Shown piece by piece: positions 17,688-24,341 of a DNA stretch of 64,000 nucleotides; within the stretch, counting starts at the first letter, position 1; each line of letters opens with the position of its first letter. The position numbers and the translations under genes are program-made. The notes beneath the pieces are model-generated. The model did no database searches, was not told the origin of the DNA, and was given only the letters and a program-made list of their open reading frames with translations. Source of the DNA: Bacteroidales bacterium UBA5281. GTDB lineage: Bacteria > Bacteroidota > Bacteroidia > Bacteroidales > Lentimicrobiaceae. Location: positions 78,361-142,360 of the forward strand of contig DHSR01000020.1 in NCBI GenBank assembly GCA_002410555.1, given 5' to 3'.

Positions 17688-18824
17688 TCATAAGCCAAAC
17701 ATCGATGTTAAGTTATCAAGGAAATATTTCCAGGAATACTTTTCTTTTAATTTAGAAACATTGTTTGAAAACTGTTCTTCTTTTTTCTCTTTATAAAAAG
17801 AAACAATGGATTCGGCCACAGCTTTACTCTCGGGTTCAGCCACATAGCCTGCCACGCCATCCGGCACGAATTCACCCAGGCCACCCACATTGGTGATGAT
17901 CATTGGTTTGTTAAAATGGTAAGCAATTTGTGTAACTCCGCTTTGAGTAGCACTTTTATAAGGTTGTACGACCACATCGCAGGCACTAAAATAAGCACCT
18001 ACTTCACTATCGGGGATAAAGTCGTTCGACATTATGACAATGTCTTCTATACCCAATTTCATTATTTGTTCAAAATAGGGGGATGAATCCGTATAAAACT
18101 CACCCGCCACCAGCAACTTGATATTGAGCGCCCTAATTTCAGGCCGCGCCATGGCTTCAAGGAGTATATCCAATCCCTTATAATCCCTTATAAATCCAAA
18201 AAAAAGCAGATAGTTAAATTCAGGATCAAGCTTTAAGCGGTGCCGGGCTACTGTTTTTTCCAGGGGAGCTCCAAAATTATCATAAATCGGATGCGGACTA
18301 AACACCCTGGGCTTGTTAACATCAAACAGTGCAATATCGTCCATTACCTTTCTTGACATGGCAACAAATCCATCAATGCTGTTGCTGAAATATTGTGCAA
18401 GGATGCGATCACCGGGACGTTTTTCGTGGGGAATTATATTATCAATAATGGTAACCACTTTGGTTGTTCTATTGGTTCTGGCTATGCGGGCAATGGTTCC
18501 CAGACAGGGCGCCATAAAAGGTATCCAGAATTTTACAACCATCAGATCAGGCTTCATTTTCCTGAGAATCATTCCCACCCTGATCCAGTTGAAAGGATTG
18601 ATTGAATTAATGATTACCCGGATAGGAACATTACCCGAATAACTTTCTGTAGAAAGCTGGGTTTTACCAGGAAACAATAATTTGGGATATTGCAATGAGA
18701 AGGTATAAATTTCAGTACTCCAGCCTTCATTGGCGAATTCGAGCGCCAACCTTTCATTAAAGTTGGCCAGCCCTCCCCTCAATGGATGAGCGGAACCAAT
18801 AATAACTACCTTATGTTTTGTCAT
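17688..18824 (-). CDS. Glycosyltransferase family 4 (GT-B fold)
   Basis: 378 residues, predicted cytoplasmic, membrane-associated glycosyltransferase. GSAHPLRGGLANFNERLA is the acceptor-side glycine loop; the C-terminal donor domain has FFGFIRDYKGLDILLEAM and VVQPYKSATQSGVTQIAYH, the GT4 nucleotide-sugar region. Substrates cannot be read. It follows a polyprenol-type GT2 gene by 14 bases and lies beside the heptose operon, so a role in LPS or surface glycan assembly is likely by context. Confidence 0.88.
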   Translation of the reverse strand: MTKHKVVIIGSAHPLRGGLANFNERLALEFANEGWSTEIYTFSLQYPKLLFPGKTQLSTESYSGNVPIRVIINSINPFNWIRVGMILRKMKPDLMVVKFWIPFMAPCLGTIARIARTNRTTKVVTIIDNIIPHEKRPGDRILAQYFSNSIDGFVAMSRKVMDDIALFDVNKPRVFSPHPIYDNFGAPLEKTVARHRLKLDPEFNYLLFFGFIRDYKGLDILLEAMARPEIRALNIKLLVAGEFYTDSSPYFEQIMKLGIEDIVIMSNDFIPDSEVGAYFSACDVVVQPYKSATQSGVTQIAYHFNKPMIITNVGGLGEFVPDGVAGYVAEPESKAVAESIVSFYKEKKEEQFSNNVSKLKEKYSWKYFLDNLTSMFGL

Positions 18825-18838
18825 CTGTCGCTGTTTGA

Positions 18839-19774
18839 CTAAATTATCTCTTCCACCAGGTAATGGTTTCTGTCGCTGGAACTCCGGCTTATCAGTTCCC
18901 CCAGGAAACCGGCCAGAAACAACTGTGTTCCCAGCACCATAGCCAATAAGCCAAAATAAAATAACGGCCGGTCGGTCATTTTATATCCAGCCATGAAAAT
19001 TTTGGCATATGCCAGATATGCTGCAACAACAAATCCGAATAAAAACAAAACACTTCCCAGTGCACCAAACAAATGCATGGGTTTTTTGCCAAATCTTGAC
19101 ACAAACATTATGGAAATCAGATCCAGAAAACCATTGATGAACCTTTCCCAGCCAAATTTGGTTACTCCATACTTGCGTTTTTGGTGTTCTACTACCTTCT
19201 CCCCTATTTTATTGAAACCAGCCCATTTGGCAATTACCGGGATATAACGGTGCATCTCGCCATATACCTCAATGGATTTGACTACTTCACGGCGATAGGA
19301 TTTTAGGCCGCAATTCATATCGTGAAGTTTAATTCCGGAAATCTTGCGGGTAGTGGCATTATATAATTTAGAAGGCAGATTTTTGGTCACTTTTGAGTCA
19401 TGCCTCTTTTTCTTCCAGCCGGACACCAAATCGTAGCCATCTTCAACAATCATGCGATAAAGTCCGGGAATTTCATCGGGGCTATCCTGAAGGTCAGCAT
19501 CCATAGTAATGACAACATTGCCCGAAGCGAGTTCAAAACCTTTATTCAAAGCAGCAGATTTGCCATAATTGCGTCTGAATTTGACGCCTTTTACACAGGC
19601 ATGTTCAGCTTTCAACCTGTTGATGACACCCCAGGAACCATCATTACTACCATCATCAACAAAAATAACTTCATAGGTATACTTATGGGTCTTCATTACC
19701 TTATTGATCCATTGCAAAAGCTCAGGTAAAGACTCTTCCTCATTATAAAGGGGAATAACTACAGAAATATCCAT
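18839..19774 (-). CDS. Glycosyltransferase family 2, polyprenyl-phosphate sugar transferase-like
   Basis: 311 residues. The GT2 domain carries VVIPLYNEEESLPELL, the DDGSNDGS loop and the metal-binding DADLQDSPDEIP, as in DPM1/GtrB/ArnC-type enzymes that load a sugar onto a polyprenyl phosphate at the inner membrane. Two C-terminal transmembrane helices (about residues 235-260 and 270-295) fit that membrane-bound class. Probably co-transcribed with the GT4 gene downstream; the DUF4199 gene is 22 bases upstream. Confidence 0.9.
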   Translation of the reverse strand: MDISVVIPLYNEEESLPELLQWINKVMKTHKYTYEVIFVDDGSNDGSWGVINRLKAEHACVKGVKFRRNYGKSAALNKGFELASGNVVITMDADLQDSPDEIPGLYRMIVEDGYDLVSGWKKKRHDSKVTKNLPSKLYNATTRKISGIKLHDMNCGLKSYRREVVKSIEVYGEMHRYIPVIAKWAGFNKIGEKVVEHQKRKYGVTKFGWERFINGFLDLISIMFVSRFGKKPMHLFGALGSVLFLFGFVVAAYLAYAKIFMAGYKMTDRPLFYFGLLAMVLGTQLFLAGFLGELISRSSSDRNHYLVEEII

Positions 19775-19796
19775 AATTTAAAGTTGGAGCCCATGT

Positions 19797-20369
19797 TTAG
19801 TTTTCGGGAAAGGCAGCATCAAAGCTGGTATCTTCCTTTTTAGTAAATATAGAAGTTATGAGCGAGAATATGGTGCCATAAAAAGTGAGTGATAACATAG
19901 AAATGATAGCCAGACCAATTGGAGTCATGGTTTTGGCAGAAAAACTCATCGCCTGGTCAATCTGATCTTCGGTCATTCCCCTGTCTGCCAGATTCTGAGC
20001 AGCGGTATCTAACATTTGATTGATCAATTCAGGATCAAAAAATTTAAAAAACACATACGTATATACAGCCATTACAACTCCCGCGACCAAACTAATAAGC
20101 GCTCCTGAAGCAAGACTTCTGCCATAGGTAATAAAACCCTGTGAATGTTTGTCACGATAAGCTATTGTACCTATAACTATACCTATTATGAGTACAATAA
20201 ATGAAACAAAACTGACCCAGGACTCCTGGGAAAAACCAAAACTGTAAAACAGCAATGACAGAAGAATATATCCTGCACCGGTTAACAGTCCATAACGTAA
20301 TGCATTGTTAAACAGGCTCACTTTTGGTGGGTTGCCGCTAAAGGCGGTTTCATTTGTACTTGTTTCCAT
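19797..20369 (-). CDS. DUF4199-family membrane protein
   Basis: 190 residues with four predicted transmembrane helices (about residues 27-47, 52-70, 85-110 and 148-172) and a long polar loop between helices 3 and 4 (PELINQMLDTAAQNLADRGMTEDQ region). FKFFDPELI and RGMTEDQIDQA match the DUF4199 family, which in Bacteroidota is very often encoded directly upstream of a DPM1-like GT2 gene, as here. Function unknown; the conserved neighbourhood suggests a role in lipid-linked sugar metabolism. Confidence 0.8.
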   Translation of the reverse strand: METSTNETAFSGNPPKVSLFNNALRYGLLTGAGYILLSLLFYSFGFSQESWVSFVSFIVLIIGIVIGTIAYRDKHSQGFITYGRSLASGALISLVAGVVMAVYTYVFFKFFDPELINQMLDTAAQNLADRGMTEDQIDQAMSFSAKTMTPIGLAIISMLSLTFYGTIFSLITSIFTKKEDTSFDAAFPEN

Positions 20370-20540
20370 TTGAAATGTGTTTTAAAGTTATGCAAATGTA
20401 ATAAATCCCTTTACCTACTCAAAAAATAAAATGAATTTACGGTTACAATTCTCTAAAATGAAAACATCTCCCTCCTCATGCATGCGTAGGTATTTTTACA
20501 TACGAATGCCGGTTTTCGACAGACAATTTTTTATATAAAA

Positions 20541-20571
20541 GTTGTTTTCAGGATAAAAAGTTGTATTTTTG
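20541..20571 (+). promoter_or_regulatory. Promoter of the SRP RNA gene
   Basis: GTTG (20541-20544), 19-base spacer, TATTTTTG (20564-20571). The -7 box ends five bases before the predicted 5' end of the RNA, exactly where a Bacteroidota promoter should be. Confidence 0.65.
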
Positions 20572-20575
20572 CACC

Positions 20576-20673
20576 GGGTAAGTCTTATACGACCAGCTCC
20601 CATTTAACTCCCCCAGGTCAGGAATGAAGCAAGGGTACAATGGTTGTAGCGGTGCGATGTAAGTAGCTTACCC
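20576..20673 (+). ncRNA. ffs: Signal recognition particle RNA, small bacterial type (4.5S)
   Basis: About 98 nt. The 5' GGGTAAG pairs with the 3' CTTACCC to close one long hairpin, and the apical region has the Ffh-binding loop (CCAGGTCAGGAATGAAGCA with the GGAA-type tetraloop area and AGCA asymmetric loop). A T-run (20674-20679) directly follows as terminator. It scaffolds Ffh for co-translational targeting to the membrane. The loop GGAATGAAGC departs slightly from the common GGAAGGAAGC, but layout, promoter and terminator all fit. Confidence 0.9.
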
Positions 20674-20720
20674 TTTTTTATTGGCTTTATTTTGCTTATT
20701 TTTGTAAAAAATCCGGAGCC

Positions 20721-21332
20721 ATGTTATTAAAAGTATATCCCGAAAACCCCAATCCCCGTCACATACATACCGTGGTGGAATGCCTGATGGATGGAGGCAT
20801 TATCATTTACCCCACTGATACAGTATATGGTCTTGGATGTGACATCTTTAAATCGAAAGCTGTTGAACGTATCGCATTGATTAAGGGCATCAAGGCCGAG
20901 AAGTCCAATTTTTCATTTATCTGCGATGATTTGAGTCAACTCTCTGATTATAGCAAACCAATTCCCAACGAGGTATTTAGGTTAATGCGTAAAAACCTGC
21001 CCGGGCCTTTCACATTTATCCTGAATGCAAGTAATAACGTGCCCAAGCTTATACAGAGTAAGAAAAAAACGGTGGGTATCCGCATTCCCGATAATAACAT
21101 TCCCAGAGTCATTGTTAAAGAACTGGGGCATCCCATCATGTCTACTTCTATTCATGATGATGATGAAATCATTGAATATACCACCGATCCGGAACTTATT
21201 TATGAAAAATACAGCAATCTGGTGGACATTGTGATAGATGGTGGTTATGGTGACAATGAACCTTCCACCGTAATTGACTGTACCGGGCCTGAACCGCTGA
21301 TTATCCGTGAAGGCAAAGGCATCCTGATATAA
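20721..21332 (+). CDS. YrdC/Sua5-type L-threonylcarbamoyladenylate synthase family protein
   Basis: 203 residues. YPTDTVYGLGCDIF (30-43) and LPGPFTFILNA (about 93-103) with KKTVGIRIPDN (115-125) are the nucleotide-binding elements of the YrdC/Sua5 fold, which makes threonylcarbamoyl-AMP for the t6A37 modification of ANN-decoding tRNAs. It lacks the extra Sua5 C-terminal domain and is closer to YciO/YrdC in length. It sits between SRP RNA and tRNA-Lys, the latter itself a t6A substrate. The cupin gene follows after 13 bases. Confidence 0.9.
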   Translation: MLLKVYPENPNPRHIHTVVECLMDGGIIIYPTDTVYGLGCDIFKSKAVERIALIKGIKAEKSNFSFICDDLSQLSDYSKPIPNEVFRLMRKNLPGPFTFILNASNNVPKLIQSKKKTVGIRIPDNNIPRVIVKELGHPIMSTSIHDDDEIIEYTTDPELIYEKYSNLVDIVIDGGYGDNEPSTVIDCTGPEPLIIREGKGILI

Positions 21333-21345
21333 AGCGGATGGGTTT

Positions 21346-21702
21346 ATGAAGGAATACAACAGCAAAACCACCGGCAACCTATTTGACCTAAACGGTATAG
21401 ATCCCAATGGATCAGAATGGTTTGAGACACTCGCTTCAGGCAATAATCTGAGCATCGAACGCATTGTTTCACATGGGCAAATCACCCCAGGAAATCAGTG
21501 GTACAATCAGCAATCCGACGAATGGGTGGTATTATTACAGGGAGAAGCTACCCTGGAATTTCAGAATGGATCAATTATAAAATTGCATAAGGGCGACTAT
21601 ATTTTTATACCAGCCCACAAAAAACACCGCGTTAGTTATACCAGCACTACCCCTCCCTGCATTTGGCTGGCCATTCATTTTTTAAATTTGAATCTACAGT
21701 AA
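21346..21702 (+). CDS. Small cupin-domain protein
   Basis: 118 residues, single cupin barrel. The barrel reads from QWYNQQSDEWVVLLQGEATLEF to HKGDYIFIPAHKKHRV; the first His of the classical motif 1 (G-x5-H-x-H) is replaced, leaving E and H of motif 2 (PAHKKH), so metal binding is uncertain. These small cupins are usually unassigned. Coupled to the YrdC-type gene upstream. Confidence 0.8.
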   Translation: MKEYNSKTTGNLFDLNGIDPNGSEWFETLASGNNLSIERIVSHGQITPGNQWYNQQSDEWVVLLQGEATLEFQNGSIIKLHKGDYIFIPAHKKHRVSYTSTTPPCIWLAIHFLNLNLQ

Positions 21703-21752
21703 GCTGAAAATGTGAAAATTACCCTTTCAGGAGAAAAAATTGTAAAAAAACA

Positions 21753-21783
21753 TTTGGAGATTAAACCAAAAGCACTACTTTTG
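21753..21783 (+). promoter_or_regulatory. Promoter of tRNA-Lys
   Basis: TTTG (21753-21756), 19-base spacer, TACTTTTG (21776-21783): a perfect match to the Bacteroidota consensus. The implied transcript start is about 8 bases before the mature tRNA. Confidence 0.75.
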
Positions 21784-21796
21784 CAGTCCCTTAAAC

Positions 21797-21869
21797 GATT
21801 CCGTAGCTCAGCAGGTAGAGCACATCCCTTTTAAGGATGGGGTCCTGGGTTCGAGCCCCAGCGGGATCA
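21797..21869 (+). tRNA. tRNA-Lys (anticodon TTT)
   Basis: 73 nt cloverleaf. The acceptor arm GATTCCG pairs with CGGGATC (one G-T), the D arm contains AGCTCAGC-AGGTAGAGC, the anticodon stem CATCC/GGATG encloses CTTTTAA (anticodon TTT), and the T arm contains GGTTCGAGCC. The discriminator base is A and CCA is not encoded. The last 13 bases belong to the duplicated attachment sequence, so the 3' end of this tRNA is now supplied by, or shared with, the inserted element. Confidence 0.95.
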
Positions 21870-21922
21870 CAACCAACAACACAAACCACTTGTAAATCAA
21901 TACTTTACAGGTGGTTTTTTCT
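21857..21922 (+). repeat. Left attachment repeat (tRNA 3' end plus terminator)
   Basis: First copy of the 66-bp direct repeat. The first 24 bases (21857-21880) are identical to 28347-28370 and include the last 13 bases of tRNA-Lys; the remaining 42 include the tRNA terminator with four substitutions between copies. Crossover most likely falls within the identical 24-bp core. Confidence 0.92.
21884..21922 (+). terminator. Terminator of tRNA-Lys (left copy)
   Basis: AACCACTTGTAA (21884-21895) pairs with TTACAGGTGGTT (21905-21916) with one G-T, followed by TTTTCT. The same hairpin is present in the right repeat, so tRNA termination is preserved whether the element is in or out. Confidence 0.8.
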
Positions 21923-21926
21923 TTTT

Positions 21927-21945
21927 ACATACAAATCTACATACA
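21927..21945. promoter_or_regulatory. Candidate integrase arm-type site, left end
   Basis: ACATACAAATCTACATACA, two TACATACA-type half sites 11 bases apart. It matches 28210-28228 near the other end at 18 of 19 positions. Its position just inside the repeat fits integrase arm or excisionase binding; the role is inferred. Confidence 0.5.
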
Positions 21946-21973
21946 CTTTCGACAATTTACCCCCCTATTTTTG

Positions 21974-22010
21974 AGCAAAAATATACCCCGGTCAATTTAA
22001 TGGCCGGGGG
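21974..22010 (-). terminator. Terminator closing the element's replication operon
   Basis: CCCCGGTCA (21986-21994) pairs with TGGCCGGGG (22001-22009) with one G-T. The T-rich tail lies on the minus-strand side (A-rich plus-strand stretch just before 21986). It ends transcription of the minus-strand genes before the tRNA. Confidence 0.65.
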
Positions 22011-22023
22011 ATGTTTGTAGTCT

Positions 22024-22280
22024 TTAAATCATTTCAGCAATAAATAATACTTTCGGTTGGTACCCTTCTGAAATTCGCCTTAGCATCTCATCTGAAATCT
22101 GGGTAAGGTCTTCAATGGTTTTAACTTTTCCTGAATTGATCTGGTCAATTTGTTGCGGTGTAAATTCTCCATTTATCAGTATATCGTTTCCGTTATCAGC
22201 TTCCACGATTGAAGTGTTACGGGTTCCATTTTACCGGCTGATAAATCCCGGATTGTTTGGATTTTCTCTTTCTTATTCAT
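22024..22280 (-). pseudogene. Small element gene, apparently broken by a one-base frameshift
   Basis: An ATG at 22280 overlaps the stop of the upstream 73-residue gene and opens MNKKEKIQTIRDLSAGKMEP, but this frame ends after 34 codons (stop 22176-22178). In another frame, without an ATG of its own, 60 further codons run to 22024 (GEFTPQQIDQINSGKVKTIE and so on). Joining the two near 22200-22206 would give one protein of about 85 residues of even character. The simplest reading is a single-base indel; separate 34- and 60-residue peptides with a GTG start at 22206 are the alternative. Family not recognised. Confidence 0.35.
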
Positions 22281-22494
22281 TTTTAGGTGGCATTTCTTTA
22301 ACTCTAATATGAAATACTATGTCCTGGGGTAATACCTCATCAGGGTATCCGGGATCAGCGCACGTGAGTACACCGTTCCTGTCAATCACTACAAAGGCTT
22401 TGCAATCCCGTTCATCTATTCCGGCCAATAACTTTTTGGCTTGGGTGATCTTGTTTTTTCGTGTCATTGGTTGCCTTATGGTTGCTTTTGTCAT
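22273..22494 (-). CDS. Element-encoded small protein of unknown function (73 aa)
   Basis: 73 residues: a basic N-terminus (MTKATIRQPMTRKNKITQAK) followed by FVVIDRNGVLTCADPG and VLPQDIVFHIRVKE, a compact mixed alpha/beta pattern. Its ATG overlaps the stop of the DUF5681 gene (ATGA at 22491-22494) and its own stop overlaps the next ATG, so it is part of a translationally coupled chain, which supports it being real. Family not recognised. Confidence 0.55.
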   Translation of the reverse strand: MTKATIRQPMTRKNKITQAKKLLAGIDERDCKAFVVIDRNGVLTCADPGYPDEVLPQDIVFHIRVKEMPPKNE

Positions 22495-22769
22495 TGGTTG
22501 TTCTTTTTTAATCGGGTTATCAATTCATCAAGCTGTTCATCGGTCAAACGCTCCAGTTCATGAAGGGGTGCCGGTAACACGTGTTTAAACAATCTTTCAA
22601 TGAAGTTTAAACGGTCTTTTGGCTCCAATGATTCATAATCGGCCTGTAAGGTTTCCATATTTTTATCAATGAAGTCCTGTATCAGGTTTCTAATTTCATC
22701 GCTTGTTTTGTTCGGGGTGCCCTTGGGCCTGCCTTTGGGGTTCCCTGAAACGCCTTTTTCAAATTTCAT
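22491..22769 (-). CDS. DUF5681 protein
   Basis: 92 residues. N-terminal FEKGVSGNPKGRPKGTPNK is the DUF5681 signature (F-x-x-G-x-SGNP-x-GRPKG). The rest is a charged helical region. In phages and prophages such proteins are often found beside terminase genes and resemble the DNA-binding start of small terminases; that link is family knowledge, and packaging function here is not shown. It follows the polymerase-like gene by 13 bases. Confidence 0.8.
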   Translation of the reverse strand: MKFEKGVSGNPKGRPKGTPNKTSDEIRNLIQDFIDKNMETLQADYESLEPKDRLNFIERLFKHVLPAPLHELERLTDEQLDELITRLKKNNQ

Positions 22770-22782
22770 ATCTCAACTGTTT

Positions 22783-24213
22783 TTAGCCTGTTGTTAACAG
22801 GGTGTCGGTTAATATTTGTTTAACTTCTTTCAATCGGTCAAGGTATGGCAGAAAGTGAGGTTTGCCGTTATTCGCCTTAATAGTTGAAAGGTGCCCATCA
22901 ATAAATAAATTTATGTCCATTATGGTAGTGCACTGATTCAGCTTTATGGGTTGGGTTGGTAGTTCAATGCTTTTATAGTAGGTTTCCAGCTCTATAATAT
23001 CCTTGCTCCAGTCATCGGGCTGCTCCTTTATAGGGTGTGCAATTCGTTCAGGTTTCGCCTCTCCGGTGGCCTGTGGCATCGTTTCGGGGTGCTGTGGTAT
23101 ATTGCACTGCAAAGGGGTTTCGGTGGCATGTGTGGCTTCTTTTACATTCAATTTATAGAAAGTAAATTCATCATCCAGCACACGCCTGAAAAGGCTTTCA
23201 GCTTGGTGCCTGTTCTGTTGCTTGCAAATTATTTCATCGTGCACCGATAAGAAAGGTATCCCGGATTCATTTAGCGATTGCCATACTTTACGCATTGTTT
23301 GCACTTCTGTTGATTGCAGTAACCAGGATAAATTTGAATATGGTTTCGCCTTGCTGTGAGGGTTTCCCGGCTCATGGTTGCGCTTGTACGCATTGATCCA
23401 TGTAATCCAATCAGCGGCACCAAACATCTCTGCAAGGCTGTTATTTGCCCGTGCGAATATTATTTCAAAAAATCGCTTCTTTCCCTGATCCCTTGTTTCA
23501 AGCCCTGCTGCCTGCTGTAATTTTATGTAAATATCTTCGCCCGATTCAATCCAGTTTGAAAAGTCATTCGCCCCGATCCGCTGGTGAAGTATCATTCCCA
23601 ATAAAAGCGGCTGCATGGTGGTAACATCCAAACCAATGGTGGTTTGTCCATCAATTAGTAAGTTAGTCCGGTGGGTACGGTGAAAATTAGTTATCGGGGT
23701 ATGTACTCGGCTGGCGAAGGCATCCACTGTAAAAAAGTAATCCAGTCCGAAATTGCGATTCTGCAAAAAGAAATCAAAATAAGGTGTCGAAGGTGCGCCC
23801 GGTGGCAATGATACACGCATCAGGTGCCCTTGCATCAACTTCGTTTGTGGGCCATAATTAACCTTTTTAGGTTTGAGCAAACGCAAATCCAACGGCCATT
23901 TGTCGGGGTTGATAGCCCTATACATCAGCATTATTCTGCCTGAAATCGGGTTCATTTGTTCGGATATTTCCAGTTCATCGGCTGCGATAAGTTCTTCTAA
24001 TGCCTGTTTTCTGGGGTTTTTAGGCCATACAAAGAAACGCTGTTCAATTTCCTTCTGGTCAATATGTACCACTTCGCCATCATCAATGCCTTTTAATCGG
24101 GTCTTCATGAATTGCAACGTTCGCACGTATGCCATAAATCCATGCTGGTTGATGGTCAACGCTCCTGCCTGTAAGGCCTTCGGTTTTGCGCTTGTTCTGT
24201 TATCTTTATTCAT
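22783..24213 (-). CDS. Family-A DNA polymerase-like protein, minimal palm/finger form
   Basis: 476 residues. The middle third carries the three family-A polymerase motifs in order. Motif A is GLDVTTMQPLLLG, with the metal Asp at D196. Motif B, RDQGKKRFFEIIF, has R241, K245, F249 and F253 at the spacing of R754, K758, F762 and Y766 of E. coli Pol I. LLQSTEVQ (298-305) resembles the Q-x-T segment of Pol I. Motif C is LSVHDEI with H325, D326 and E327. No 5' nuclease or 3'-5' exonuclease domain is present, and the A-to-C distance is shorter than in Pol I. The first 190 residues and last 120 are unassigned. The gene lies directly downstream of the iteron array and RepA-like gene, so it probably replicates the element. 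Function is inferred from motifs. Confidence 0.72.
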   Translation of the reverse strand: MNKDNRTSAKPKALQAGALTINQHGFMAYVRTLQFMKTRLKGIDDGEVVHIDQKEIEQRFFVWPKNPRKQALEELIAADELEISEQMNPISGRIMLMYRAINPDKWPLDLRLLKPKKVNYGPQTKLMQGHLMRVSLPPGAPSTPYFDFFLQNRNFGLDYFFTVDAFASRVHTPITNFHRTHRTNLLIDGQTTIGLDVTTMQPLLLGMILHQRIGANDFSNWIESGEDIYIKLQQAAGLETRDQGKKRFFEIIFARANNSLAEMFGAADWITWINAYKRNHEPGNPHSKAKPYSNLSWLLQSTEVQTMRKVWQSLNESGIPFLSVHDEIICKQQNRHQAESLFRRVLDDEFTFYKLNVKEATHATETPLQCNIPQHPETMPQATGEAKPERIAHPIKEQPDDWSKDIIELETYYKSIELPTQPIKLNQCTTIMDINLFIDGHLSTIKANNGKPHFLPYLDRLKEVKQILTDTLLTTG

Positions 24214-24234
24214 TGTTTTTGTTTAAGGTCAAAA

Positions 24235-24341
24235 TATGCAAATGCAAAATACCTATACATATTTGCATTTGCATAAAGTTATGCAAGTGCAAATACATAC
24301 CTTTTGTCCGTATGCAAATCGTATGCAAATCGTATGCAAGT
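24235..24341. repeat. Iteron-like array, candidate replication origin of the element
   Basis: Six sites sharing TATGCAA. TATGCAAATGCAAA (24235-24248) has a perfect 14-bp inverted partner TTTGCATTTGCATA (24262-24275); TATGCAAGTGCAAA (24280-24293) is a 13/14 copy. Three tandem 11-mers follow: CGTATGCAAAT (24309-24319), CGTATGCAAAT (24320-24330) and CGTATGCAAGT (24331-24341), which abut the ATPase stop codon. Spacing of 11 bp is one helical turn. It fills almost the whole gap between the RepA-like and polymerase-like genes, as plasmid iterons or an autoregulatory operator would. Confidence 0.75.

Noticed and set aside
22176..22206. Programmed -1 ribosomal frameshift in the last element gene
   Set aside because: No X-XXY-YYZ slippery heptamer or downstream hairpin at the overlap; a simple indel is more likely.
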